NCBI GenBank assembly: GCA_963969395.1
Contig: OZ017796.1
Location: forward strand, 34,524,243-34,588,242
Origin: Pseudoscleropodium purum
Taxonomy: Eukaryota > Streptophyta > Bryopsida > Hypnales > Brachytheciaceae
DNA length: 64,000 bases
Direction of reading: 5' to 3'
Part shown: one piece after another, positions 1-12,012 of the stretch
Position numbering within the stretch: position 1 is the stretch's first letter
Layout: each line of letters begins with the position of its first letter
Translations under genes and position numbers: made by a program
The notes under the pieces: generated by a model
Told to the model about the DNA's origin: nothing
The model's input: only the letters and a program-made list of their open reading frames with translations
Databases searched by the model: none

Positions 1-640
1 TTTTTAAATTTATATATACATAGAAAGCTTTTAATCATTTCATTTTGATCAATGAGTCAAAAGTTATGAGGTGTTTTAATTTGTGGGTAGTCATGGATTT
101 TCTACTCAAAATAAATCTTAAAGTCCTTTATCTTACTCAATTTTCAATATTTTTGAAAATAAATAAAAATATTAGATAAAGATTGTTTATTATAACATTA
201 CAACCATTAAGATTGGGATTTGTCAATTTCATAACTAAATTGTTAACAATTTAGTATTTTAATTCATTCTCTACTATTTTCTACTTCCTATTTTTTTCCT
301 ATATGTTGTACAATTCCAAATGATCTGAAATTTTTCAAGCATGTAGCCAACTTGTCTTAAACAATGAATCCAAAGAGTTACAAATGTGACCTAGCGAAAT
401 GGAACTGCCTCGTTTTTTGCAGGGCCAAAAAAAGGCTTTTTGTCAATTCAAACGCAAATATCTTGCAATCTACATGGTGAAAATTTCTGAAATTTTTTCC
501 ACATCTTCTAAAATGATCATACTACAAGATCCTATGGTTGGATGTGTCCAAAAATGTTAAATTTTTTTAATACTTGTTCTAAAAATAGCAGTTTTAGAGT
601 GTTGGATGAAAACATAGTCAAAGAACTTTAGGGGGGGTAA
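1..640 (+). mobile_element. TTAA-type element group B, cut by the window start
   Basis: It is homologous to the right two-thirds of 46125-47067: GTTGTACAATTCCAAATGA, TTTTCAAGCATGTA, then a closing CTTTAGGGGGGGTAA at about 626-640, where TTAA has become GTAA. The left end is outside the window. Confidence 0.75.
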
Positions 641-3247
641 CATTTAGAATTTAAAGAAGAAAAAAACTTGTGAAAGTCTCAAGTATTCAATCTATAGTTG
701 ATTTAGACAAAATTTTCAATGTTTGACTTCAAACTCTATTGAAAAATATCGGTTAGTACAATAGTAAATCTAATTGCATCGATATGATCTATAAATCATA
801 TTTTACAACTATTGCTGGTGAGTCACCATTAATTTGTTATTCTCATTTGTATTTGATAATACATCTTCACAATTTCGGAAATCTAAATTACATTTTAGTC
901 TTTAAGGGATTAAATGTTACTACTTGTGGCTTTATGGGCAATCATTAGGAGAAAATTGAACCCCAAAAGAGGCTACTTTGTAATGTAAAAATTTGGATGA
1001 AAAGAGCCTTCTTAATTCATTGATTGGACCAAGAATTGTATGATGAATTTAAAAATTTGTTATCATTACCAAATTCATCTCCATAATTTCATAAATCTCA
1101 TGATGGTTCCATAATGAAGAATGGAGCACACACCAAGTGACTACAAGCAATTGTATGAGGTGGTTCTAATGAAGATGTGTCCACCTTCGTACTCATTCAA
1201 TTAGTATTAAATTAGTAAAAAAAACTCAAAGTCTCTTTGTGGGTTCAATTTCCTCCTAATGTAAGGATTAATTCCTAAAGGGTCATATCCATTGTCATAC
1301 AGTCAAACATTATATCTTAGCTAAATTTATATTTATTCTAAATTTTAGTTTAAATCTGATATTTTTGTTACATGAGATAATATATTGTTCAATGTGAAAA
1401 AACTCTATTAGTTTTGCAAAAATTTATCATTGAAGGAATTTTTACAATGGACTGTGAAAATAAATGGGTGAATTAACAAAAATGGATTGTTTCTGTCAAG
1501 TTTGCTACAAGGTGCAAGTAGCAATGGAGAGTAGTATAAAATAGTTCAAGTTGTTTTACACTGAAAACACCATCCTTGAACATTGATCTTTGAGTCAAAT
1601 TACTGCTTTCAAGCTAAAATCTAGCCTTCAATGATTTGATTGATACAATTTTGATATTTTTCATTCATGAAAAAATATTGTTTGAATACATGTTGATTTT
1701 TTTCAAATTTTTTGAGCAAAAAAATCAAACAATTAAGAATTTTGGAAGTGAAAAGTATAAAGAAATTACATCCATAACAATATATATTAGAATGATTCAA
1801 TAGGGTTTAAACTCAAAACAAAGGTTAGAATCATAAACTATATTTTGTAGTATAAATTTTAGTAAAAATTAAAGTACAAATACAAATGAAAACATCCACC
1901 ATTAAATAATCTAGAATTTAATACATTGCATATATGCATGGAGTTTGCAATTGCAATAATTCCTTAAATTTTAAAATAGAATAGAATTAAATCTAATTAG
2001 GTAAACTAGCCCATTCCAAGTAAAATGAATGGTCTAATATGAAATTCATATAGGAAAACTATCACAATGATTTTAGTGTTTTGAAATTCATAAAAACTAT
2101 TGTTGGAAATGAAAAAATAATTTGTAGGGTTGATATGAATTTCTTACACTAACAGAAATCATGCCTATTTATCTAATTATTGTACCTAGTAATTTTGGTC
2201 AACATTCCATGGTGAATAGTTAATTGAAGCTAGCAATTATGATCTAGCATAAAAAGGTTCATTTTTACCTATAAAAAAATGATATCTCAAAATTCCATCA
2301 TCTTCTATTAAATTTTTTGGAAGATCTTGCCTACTAGGTATGGTAGTTGTAAGTCTAAAATCTTTGTCTATTCAAACAAATTACTTTTCTACATGATTTA
2401 AAGCATTTCCATTGCAAACAACAAGATGGTTTAGTAAAACCATTAGTAACTTTTTATAGAGGTGAAATTGAGAACTTCATAGTACTATCATTGGAAGTGC
2501 ATCAAAATTAGATACTAATGTCTATACAAGTAATTTTGAATTATTGAAGAATGGAAAATCACACAAATTATAAAGGCATAAATAAATAGAGAGGTTCAAT
2601 CTTCATTATTGGATTACTTACAAGAATCTTAAGACTCTAAATGAGATTACTTCAATCAATCACCCACTAATCACTATAAATCTTTTTTATTTCAAAGAAA
2701 GAAAAAAAAAATAGTTATATTTGTGATTCCAAGAAAGACAACAATCCTTATAAAATGTTTCTTTATGATATAATATCTCTCAATATGAGATGCGCTATCC
2801 TTGTATCTTAAGCTTATTAATTAGTCCATTGAGAAAAAAAAACTCTAGATAGTACTTCAAATTATCACTTTGTTTAAAATCTATTTGGAGAGGTGATCAT
2901 TCATTGGCTAGTTCTCTCTTTTAAGTTGTATCACAATGAACATTATTTAGTTGAAGTCTTTTAGTTTGAAAAGTCACCCTAGATAAAGTTTTTGTTTAAA
3001 TCAAGAGCTTTCATTGGCTATAGAAAGATATTGCAACAAATTACATGAAAGAGGGGGGGATTTATTTTATAGAAACAAGGACTTTAAAATTTGGGCAACT
3101 CTCAAAGAGGGATCAACCAAAAAATGGTTGTTCATGCATTTAGAGGTTAGCTCTTGAAGAACTAATCAACTTCCTACTTGATCAAACTTTTGTGATCTTC
3201 TATCTTGAAATACACATTTCAAAAATTTTGATATTTTTTTCCTATAG
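641..3247. other. AT-rich spacer with stray TTAA-type termini
   Basis: No gene is seen. A right-type end (TTTAAGGGATTAA) closes at 913 and a left-type start (TTAATTCCTAAAGGG) opens at 1268, but neither could be paired. The rest is low-complexity AT-rich DNA. Confidence 0.5.
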
Positions 3248-3249
3248 TA

Positions 3250-4116
3250 AGGTAAAACAACCCATCATGGTCAAAATGATCCATGATAGACACCTAAGAA
3301 ATGACCTCATGATGGTTATTATCAATTTATGAAAGTTTAGGCCACCATCAACATCTCACTTGACAATATTGAAGTGATTAGTAACCCCATTAGGAACACA
3401 TAGCTTCTTCAGTGTAAATCATTACAAGAAAATGACTTTTTCAAGACCCTCCAAGTTGGAGAATATTTTGACTGTTTTAGGTGAAGAAGGTGAGCATTAT
3501 GGTTGGAGTGGATAGTGACACTGAGTGGTCTTTTGTTGAGTTTCATTGAGATTTAATTTTAGGATTTAAAAAAATTTCATATTTTCATTCCCCCTCTTCT
3601 CTTCTTGTAATTTTCAAAAACCAACTTATTGACAATCAATATGGGACAATTCATCCCATATCCGTATCCGGTACTCTATGTGTATTTGGTACCCATGTTT
3701 AGTATTCAATACATATTCATATGTAGTACTGTATCCATATCCAATATTCGTTTTGACGGCTCAGATTAAATCTCACAAAATCAACGGCTTGTGATTTTTT
3801 GAGAAATCAATGACAATTTTGAGGGTAAGCATTTTAAAATAAATAAAATCAACAACCTATAAATTTTTTGAGAGAGGGGGGGCAACTAATACAAACTAGG
3901 AGGTGGAACCTTTCTTTTCAGTAGATAGTAGTCTACACACTATTTTGAGTAGATTACTTCAAAAAATCATAGCAAATTCATACTTTGCTAAAAAAATATA
4001 ATTTCAATTGTTGTTATTATTTCTTACACTTGTTTGTATTTGGGGGAAAAATTAAATTTTTTTGCCATGGCATGAGTGCAAACTTGAAATTTTGACCATG
4101 ATAGGTTGTTTTACCT
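3250..4116. mobile_element. 867-bp TIR element at a TA target
   Basis: Terminal inverted repeats of 28 bp with one mismatch (starting AGGTAAAACAACC) bound the segment, and TA stands on both sides (3248-3249 and 4117-4118). No coding capacity is visible. It contains a copy of the AT-rich/GGATATGG repeat (3590-3900) that also occurs inverted at 7500-7800. It is probably a non-autonomous Tc1/mariner-like element carrying or invaded by other repeat DNA. Confidence 0.7.
3590..3900. repeat. Dispersed repeat, copy 1 (inverted relative to 7500-7800)
   Basis: It matches the reverse complement of 7500-7800 over about 300 bp. Shared words are GACAATCAATATGGGACAAT, ATCCGTATCCGGTACT, and a block on 'deleted' ACAAGCCGTTGAT-like sequence (reverse ATCAACGGCTTGTGATTTTT). 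Confidence 0.75.
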
Positions 4117-5084
4117 TAACATGTATCTAAATTTTTTTTTTTTGCAACTTTTCATAATTGAAAACACTAAAATAAATTTTATATGAACTTTTGAAAATGA
4201 TTTCTTGTAAAAAATCATACTATTCACAAAAATGCTTAATATAATATGAAAATTTTAAAATAATTGAATATAACAGTGATAAACATCATAGTTAAATTTG
4301 TATACTCTTTCAATTCATACCAAGAAACTTTAATACAAAAAGTTAAAAAATAGTGCATTTCAATCTTTTAAGATGCTACCTTTAAAGTGTCTCAAAAATT
4401 ACAATTTTAACAATTTTTTCATAATTAGAATGGATTAAAAAAATAGGTTATTGGAAATAAATTTTCTTAGTTAAGCTTTAAAAGCATTTAAAACCAACAA
4501 CTATATGAAAAAAGAGGTTAGACTTTCTAAAATGCCCCTTGTGCTAATAATGTCCTTTAACCTTGAAATGTTGCAAAGATCAAAAAGTGATGGATGGATG
4601 ACTTTTACAAGATTACTATAAAAAAGAAGAATGCACCTAGTGGTTTGAAAATTGGATCATTTTTAAGTGACTACCGTCAAAATTTTAAAAAGAACATGTA
4701 TTAGTAACCATATTGATTTGCCCACCCCTTTATAATTTTTTTTTTTTTACTTTTAGCTAACTTTTAAAACAATTTATAATTAAAATTTGAAAATTTGTCA
4801 TTAGAAGCATATAAATTTGAATTCTTTAGACCTCTTCAAAGTACTTTTGGATGCGCTTCTAATGACAAAATTTCAAGTTCTAATTATAAACTAGTGAAAA
4901 CTTAGTCAGATTTGTAGAAAAATGCATCAAGGAGTGAATTGAGGTTGTGCATTCAAGGTGCTCCATTGTAAAGTCAACTAGAAACCCTCCCTCTCCATAA
5001 GGTGGGTACCCCCAACCCATCACTTTTTGCTACTAATCCTAGTTATTATTATTAGACTATTCAAATTTCCATCAATTTCCTTAT
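4117..5084. repeat. AT-rich spacer with a fold-back at 4770-4892
   Basis: Two arms of about 40 bp (4770-4808 and 4853-4892) are inverted repeats around TTTGTCATTAGAAGC / GCTTCTAATGACAAA, with a loop of about 45 bp. This is a hairpin or MITE remnant. No gene is seen in the remainder. Confidence 0.7.
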
Positions 5085-5290
5085 TGACAAGTGAAAGGAA
5101 GTTCTAACACATCAAAGCACATGTCATATCGAGTATTGTATGCTAAAGTTATGAAGTGTCAAATATTTTTTGGCAGGTGTTCTATAATCGTTTCTTCCAA
5201 ACATATACATATTGGTTTTGGAGATGTACACAAAGTAATAATGGCGTGTTTTAGGCAAGTTGTAGTTTTGGGTGTACCCACCTCACTCCC
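5085..5290 (+). repeat. Dispersed repeat 'GATGTACACAAAGT', copy 1
   Basis: It shares AAGTGAAAGGAAGTTCTAAC, GTATGC(T/A)AAAGTTA, TTTCTTCCAAACAT and TTTTGGAGATGTACACAAAG with copies at 6985-7130 (partial), 8845-9060 (inverted) and 25375-25570 (inverted). It ends near a GGTGTACCCA / GGTGGGTACCCC type motif. The 192-aa ORF that runs through it is a chance frame spanning this repeat and the GC-rich patch. Confidence 0.75.
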
Positions 5291-5399
5291 CTCCCCCAAT
5301 CAATTACGCTATGGGATTTGGGGTAAACTTTCAATTGAGTTTATTTGTTTATTTTGCCTCCACTCATTGAAACGGACACTTATCCACCATTCCATGGAA

Positions 5400-5695
5400 A
5401 CCAAAAAAGGTGGAGTGCAGGCCAGGTCGCCACAATCGCAGCATTATCAACAAGCATGTGCAGGCGGAAATGCTGATGAAGCCCCGAGTCGGTCTGCATT
5501 GGGGGCTGACTCACAACGCGCTTTCCACCTCACCCCATTTCTTGGCGCTGTCCTCGATGACGTGGAACGCTCGGACCACGTCACACACCCCACGCGGGCA
5601 CAGGCGCCCATTTCCGTCCATAGTCTTCGTCGGTTTTCCACTCACCAGTTTCTCGTTGGTCTACTGTAATTTCTCGTCCACTCAGGGACCGTGGT
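5400..5695. promoter_or_regulatory. Isolated GC-rich patch with paired ACGT (bZIP-type) boxes
   Basis: A 300-bp island of high GC stands alone in AT-rich DNA. It holds a perfect inverted pair TGACGTGG (5558-5565) and CCACGTCA (5576-5583) separated by 10 bp, the core recognised by plant bZIP factors. Overlapping ORFs on both strands (98 aa plus, 64 aa minus) show no family I know. It could be a relic promoter or first exon, or a captured gene fragment. Confidence 0.35.
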
Positions 5696-5961
5696 TAATT
5701 AATTAATTACACAGCAATCAGTGCTTGCTTGCTTAGTCTTTGTAGATTATTTTTTATCTATTATATTAATTTAATATAAATATTATTAATTTATAATTAT
5801 TGATTTCCACAAAAAGGCAATTAGAGTGAGTCAGCAGTTGACATCTTGTATGCCTGATCAACTGCAATCTCTTATCTTATTTTATTTTGTTTTATTTTTT
5901 ACACAAATGAAAAATTCTCTTACCTTTGGGCTTGTCTCTCAGAGAACCACGCTGGGGTCAT

Positions 5962-6435
5962 TTAACCTCTGAAAGACCACGTGTCTGTTTCAACGTATGC
6001 AAGAAAAATTGGATAGGCAGGCTCTTATGAAGTCAATTTTGGTCGGATGTTCATGAAATTCTGATACTAAAAGGTGTGAGCATGTAGTCCCTGTAGTGGG
6101 AATATCAATTTTTTTTTTTTTTTTGATGGAGTGCTTGGATTAAAAGTTATGATGTCCAAAACTTTTTGGATTGCCCAGGCCACTTTGGATGGTGTTTGCT
6201 AAGTTTCTCGTTTGAAACCGTTGGCAAGTATGAAACTAATGTGATGTAGGATGCAACTATAGAAGAAAACATGCTTAGTGCAAAAATCTCACTCTACAAA
6301 GTTGAAAAATATAATTTTGTATAGTAGAATTTTTTTCTCCCCATTTTTTTCATTGCTTTCTCATTGCCCTAAAGAAAGGTTGAGTTTTTGACGATTTGTG
6401 TTCCAAAATGTGCCTGATGGTCCTTTAGGGATTAA
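5962..6435 (+). mobile_element. TTAA-type element group F, 474 bp
   Basis: It begins TTAACCTCTGAAAGACC and ends CCTTTAGGGATTAA. Its interior (GCTCTTATGAAGTCA, ATGTGCCTGATGG) is shared with 11055-11634. There is no coding capacity. A CACGTG box lies just inside the left end. Confidence 0.75.
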
Positions 6436-8844
6436 TTGTAAGTCAAAGAGTTAGTTGAGTGGAGATTATCAATGTTTTCAATAGCTTACTACTGGAGCTA
6501 CAAATAAGGATGAAGTACTTTCAAGTATTGTTGAAAAAATAGTTTTGCCTAACTTTCAATCAAATGTGGCTAGCGTGGTCACTCTTTGTTTTATGGTTAC
6601 TATGCAGGGTTCTAAATGAATCCATGTGGGGATAGAAAAGAAAATTAATTTGCAAAATTGAAAATATATTGTTTAGATTCTACTCATGCTATAATTTAAT
6701 TTTTCAAAAAATCTCAAAATCTATATTTGTCTTAAACTATAATCAACAAATGCCAACGATGTTTGCTAATGTATGACTTTCCATTACACTTGGTGCCATC
6801 TCCTCACACCACAATGTTCAAATCAACAAAATATATCCAAACTTCATCTAAATTGGGCTTGTCATTTTAGTAGTTCTTCCTCTCAAAGATTCTTAAGATT
6901 AAAGGAAGAACTCCTAAGTCCACCACTTTTTCTACAAACAATGCGTATTTTCTATGATTAATATAGTTAAATTTTATATATTTTGATCAACAAATGAAAA
7001 TAAGTTTCAATGCACCAAAGAATGGACCATTTGGATATTGTGTACAAAAGTTATTAGGAATCAAAGTTTTTTTGGTAGATATTTAAAATCATTTCTTCAA
7101 CAAGAGGTAAATATTGGTTTAGTGCATATATATATATATATAATGAGAGAATTTGATTAAGTGGCACTATTAGCACCTAGTGCTTGAGGTGTTTGTACCT
7201 TAATTATGGTAGGATGAATGATTGTTGCACCTTTGAGTTACCTTTTTTTGCAAAGGTGGGACCTAGATTTCCATTGACAATAAAGACAATGCAATGTGAT
7301 TAGATTTCATGAATACATGCCTTGTCAATCCAATAAAAATCCAAATACAATCTAAAGTTACAAGTAAACTAAAACCAAAAAAGGGTGACTTTCATGACTT
7401 TTAGGATAACTCTAATGTGATTAGAATGTATGCAATCATTGCAACTCATAGTTGAATGGGTGTAACCAAAAGTTCAACAATGCACTGAAAAGAGGTGTAC
7501 CACTCTAGTTTGCAATAGTTGCCTCCCCTCTCTCAAAATTTTTTCCAGGCCATTGATTTTTGTAAAAAAAATGTTTACCCTTGAAATTGTTGTTGATTTT
7601 TCAAAAAATCACAAGCTGTTGATCTTGTGAGATTTAATTTGAGCCATCCAAATATGAAATACTGGATATAGATACTATACAAATACATATTAAATACGGA
7701 ATACGGAATACAAATATAGTACCGGATATGGGATGAATTGTCCCATATTGATTGTCAAACAAATTGGTTTCTAAAATTACAAGAGAGGGGAGGGGTGGTT
7801 GGAGATCAAAATTTTCAAATTTTCAAATTTCAACGTATTGTGATACAAAGTGTCTCAATGCCAATGCATTGAAAAGTGGTAGTAACTGCCAAACTCTAGC
7901 TCAATATAGAGAAACAAAAACTTGATTTGACTATAACGCATGCAATTTTGCCTTGTCATTCCAAAAGATTCACATTTTAAATGAAAATTCAAATGCAATA
8001 TAGAATAAGAAATAAAAGGGGGCCAAATCAAGGGTAACATTTATGGACTTGTAGAATACTTTTAATATTCAATAGTATTACCTACCAAAAGCATATGCAC
8101 CTCACCGTCCTACCATTTGTGAATTCATCATGCACTTCATACAATAATTAAAAGTTAGTGGAAAACAACTTTAATATAAAGGAATCAAGTTTTATCTAAA
8201 AATGACATGTGCACATTACTTGATTGTCCAAAGTCTTTTATAAGCATAGCAATGTAGAAATTCAATTTAGCTAGCTAGGCAAAATGCCTAACTTGCTATA
8301 AAAAAATGGTAACAACAAAACATTTGAGAGCCAAGATGTTCAACGGCATTAGAAGATAATTTTGGATTTAAAAAAGATGTAAATTTCAGTTTTATATACC
8401 TCAATTACATGTTCTTTGATTAAACTTGAAATAAAAATGGAACTACACATGTGAATTCAATTAGTGTAAGATACATTAATTATTGTATATTGCATTTTTC
8501 TATTGGAACAAAAAATTACCCAATATATTAGTGGCTTTAGGGGAAGAAGAAATTCCCTTCTTTTCCTATCCTACTAGCTACTAAAAAAATAAAAATAAAA
8601 TGATTATTTTGAAAACTATACAATACTATGTAATTAATTCATCTTGCATAAATTGAATGGATGTGATTGTGTAGTTCACACTGCAATGCTAATAAGCTTA
8701 TTAATGCACAAATCTGTTATTTCAAACTCCATAGAAATTCATCAAGTGATAGAGAAATTTGCATGTAATGGATTTTTTTGCATTAATTTCATTTTCCAAA
8801 TGATCATGTACGAAAATGTTCCTTTGGTGGTAAAGGTCCTGTAG
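6436..8844. other. AT-rich spacer with repeat fragments
   Basis: It holds a partial copy of the GATGTACACAAAGT repeat (about 6985-7130) followed by a short (TA)n run, and the inverted repeat at 7500-7800. The small ORFs have no recognisable product. No gene is seen. Confidence 0.5.
7500..7800. repeat. Dispersed repeat, copy 2 (inverted relative to 3590-3900)
   Basis: It is about 300 bp and contains GTACCGGATATGGGATGAAT, ATTGTCCCATATTGATTGTC and TTACAAGAGAGGGGAGG, the reverse complement of words in the first copy. No flanking TA/TIR was found here, so it may be a fragment. Confidence 0.75.
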
Positions 8845-9060
8845 TTGCAAGATGAGTTTACCCAAAATCGCACCATGCTTGAAATCACCATCACCACTTT
8901 GTGTACATCTCCAAAATCAGTACGTAACGATGTTGAAGAAACAATTTCCATCACTTCATCAAAAAAACTTTGAGCTTTCCTAACTTTTGCATACATTATC
9001 CAAATGTCGCATTCTTTGGTGCGTTAGAACTTCCTTTCACTTGCCAACAAGAGGAAATGA
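8845..9060 (-). repeat. Dispersed repeat 'GATGTACACAAAGT', copy 3 (inverted)
   Basis: It is the reverse complement of the pattern at 5085-5290, including GTTAGAACTTCCTTTCACTT and TTTGTGTACATCTCCAAAAT. The 84-aa minus ORF over it is therefore repeat-derived. Confidence 0.75.
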
Positions 9061-9146
9061 AAATTTGACCCATCTGTGAATAGAAAATAGGCCTAGAAGC
9101 AAAAAAGTACTGCAGTTTTGGGGGGTACCCACATCGTATGGATTCT

Positions 9147-9581
9147 TCATTTCCCTTGCTCCATTCTTTCCACACTCGAAGTCAACAGAAAGGTGTTTTG
9201 AAAAATGTCACAAGGCATGGAATTCGTGGATTGTGTTCCTGATATGTAGAGTACTGGTACTTGACAGGGAAGTATAATTTCATTACTTTTTAACATTCTG
9301 CTGATGAGATTCAAGTGAGTTCCATCAAAGGCCAGCCAGCCAGCTTGCTTTGGGAGGTGATCCATGTGTGAAATGTGTGAAGCTTTTGACGCAAGGAATG
9401 ATGTTTGCAGTGCTTGTAGCAATGCCGAGCGCATCTCAGGTAATGATGAACGAGAACGGAGCCCAAGAATGCAATACGACAAGGGTGTGATGAAAAAATG
9501 AGATGAAATAGCAGGATGAGAAAAGCGAGATGAAAATGTGACCATTTTGTGACATCGAGTTGAGATAGGGGTCACGACCAT
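9147..9581 (-). other. Unrecognised 144-codon ORF with moderate GC
   Basis: The frame has higher GC than the spacer and encodes stretches such as RSALLQALQTSFLASKASH and PKQAGWLAFDGTHLNLISRM, which match no family I know. Its 5' third overlaps the left arm of a long hairpin, so that part is repeat-derived. It may be a gene fragment; a functional gene is doubtful. Confidence 0.2.
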
Positions 9582-9689
9582 TTGTACTTAATATAATAGA
9601 TGTTGATGTCACAAAATGGTCACATTTTCATTCAGCTTTTCTCATCCTATTATTTCATCCCATTTTTTCATCACACCCTTGTCGTATTG
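9472..9689. repeat. Long near-perfect hairpin, 85-bp arms
   Basis: Arm 9472-9556 and arm 9605-9689 are inverted copies with about six mismatches in 85, with a 48-bp loop. The loop side carries TTTGTACTTAATATAATAGA, which is repeated directly after the second arm (about 9720-9740). Either strand would fold into a stem longer than most plant microRNA precursors. Confidence 0.9.
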
Positions 9690-9741
9690 TGGTAGGGGTC
9701 ACAACCATTCGTCCATTTGTACTTAATATAATAGATGTTGG

Positions 9742-11054
9742 TAAAAATTGGGTTCTAGAAGCGTGAACATCAAACAAAGCCATGTGTTGTGTTGGAGTTT
9801 TCATAGAATCCATGGTGAACATTTACAATGGAGATAGATGCTATTAGAGGGCCGAGGTAAATTGACTCCTTCACTTGTCCTTGAGGGAAAACGCTGAAAT
9901 TTTTTATTTTTCACATATGATAAAATTTTGCAGATTTTGAATTCACATTTACAATCAGAAGCCCCAAATTAGCTAGGAGAGGGGTAGAAGATAAATTAAT
10001 CATGCAAAAAATAGGGGGTCTTTTTTCACATGCACCCTTGAAATGACTTAGGAAGGATGAGGGAGGAGATTAGTTCACCCCAACCCTATTCATTAGAAAA
10101 TATTTAGTTGCTTTGGAGAGTTGAGAGTTCCTTGAGGTTTTCAGACTGTGGAAACTCGTTGCACTTGCTATCAAACGTGGCACAAAGATTGCCACGTCAT
10201 TAAATGTTTAAAAAAAAAATTCAACATTTTTTTTCATTTAAATTTTTTTCAAAAATAAAATAAAATCTAACAACGGTTATTCCCTAGCTATTGGGGGAAC
10301 AAAGATGGAAACAACTATAAAATAGCCCTCCCAACCCCCACCTCCAAATCTTCTAATAAAAGTACCGTGCAAAGTGATTAGGGTTAGCAACAAGTATTTC
10401 TAAAAGCATTGGGCTAGTGTTTCCTGGCAGATGCAACCAACTTAGGATTGGGAGTGTTTTTATCCACCAAATACGACACTCCAAACACAAATTGTTGGTC
10501 CTACTAGCTATTGACTTTGTATGTTTTTTTGGAGTGACTTTGTGTAGCAATAGGATTATAGTATAGCAATTTGAATTTCAATGCTACAGAACAATATTCT
10601 ACTAGCTTAGGTGGCACAAGAACTTATTAGACAAGTGAGTGTGGTGGGGTTGAGTGGGAAGTGAGGTAGGACTAGAGGTGTGAGGAAAACATAGAGCCCA
10701 AGGGAGTCCATTTGCCAAGCCCTATTTGCTGAGAAATGCTAGCGATGCTCTAAAGAAGGACATCATTACCTCTAAACCAACCCTATACATTTCAAATATA
10801 GAAAGCTTAGATATATGATGACACTAGTAAATACATATGTCCTATTCCAAAAGACCAAATACATTGGACCTAGAAACAATACCATAGAATGATGTTGTAA
10901 CTCTAATACATTTCTAGAACCACCAATGCAATCTTCTAAAACAAAATTGCTTGACTATATTAAAAATACAAATATTCAATTTCTCAAAACAACTTTATTC
11001 ATAAATTCCAAATAACATTGTCAAAGAATATCTTCCATCCTATTACTTCTGTCA
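9742..11054. other. AT-rich spacer
   Basis: No gene, paired inverted repeat or terminal motif is supported. A 65-aa minus ORF at 10353-10550 has no recognisable product. Confidence 0.4.
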
Positions 11055-11634
11055 TTCACCCATAAAGAACCAAATGATTATTGAATGTATGTATGTAATC
11101 TCAGGTAGGTGCTTATGAAGTCATTTTTTAATAGATGTTTCCAAATTTTTGACATAAGGTATGAACATGTACACCTTCAGTAGAAACATAATTTTTTTCC
11201 ATTAGGTGCCTGAATCAAAAGTTGTGCACCCTGAATTTTGAAAGCAACATAGGCAACTTTGGGTAGAATGTGCAAAATTCTTCCAATAATTATGAAATTT
11301 GGTAGGTATGTAACTTAAATGATAGAAGATGCAAATGTAAGAAAATAACCATGTATAGGATAAAAATTTCACTTTAGGAGGAGTTAAAACCTGTTGACAA
11401 TGTCAAGCAAGGTCGAAAAAAATTCTTTTTTTTCAAACTTCAAATGTTATAATCTTTTAATCTGTGGTGTCAAACTTTTTGAAATTTTTTCTGCATCATC
11501 CTAGATAAGTATAGGACAAATTTGCACAATTGAATTTTGAAAAAAACTTAAAATTTTTTTTCCCTTCATACCCTAAAAATTGCCACTTTCTGACAATTTC
11601 TATCCAAAATGTGCCTCAACCCATTAAGAGTTAA
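11055..11634 (+). mobile_element. TTAA-type element group F, second copy (580 bp)
   Basis: The interior matches 5962-6435 (GTGCTTATGAAGTCAT, CCAAAATGTGCCTCA). The left end has decayed to TTCACCCATAAAGAACC; the right end reads CCCATTAAGAGTTAA. Confidence 0.65.
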
Positions 11635-12012
11635 AACCATACACTCATACTTCACTTTGCCCATCAACTATACAGAACAACTTATACATCACTTCATGCA
11701 TCAATGAGATATTATCTTTGACTCCCTTAAACCTGCGTACATATATTAATGGATAGATAGAGGTATAGACTTAATAATTTTAATAAGGAAATAAAATCAT
11801 TAGTCTTACATTAGGCAATAAAGAAACAACATAATGAGCCATACATTAGGCATTGGACAAGACTAGTTGCAAAACTTGACTCCAATGTCACAATCATCAT
11901 TGGTAATACTTGATCCTTCATGGTATAATCACAAATCCTCTGAGACACACATGGACTTGCTAAGTTTCAACTTCCTACAATTATAAATCAAGAGTTAACC
12001 CTAAATCAAGAG
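11635..12012. other. AT-rich spacer
   Basis: No gene is seen. Just before the next element, the words AGAGTTAACCCTAAA are duplicated in tandem (11991-12022), giving two candidate left ends 17 bp apart. Confidence 0.4.

Noticed and set aside
5091..5669. 192-aa plus ORF as a gene
   Set aside because: Its first 200 bases are a dispersed repeat and the rest crosses the GC island; no family match and no splice logic.
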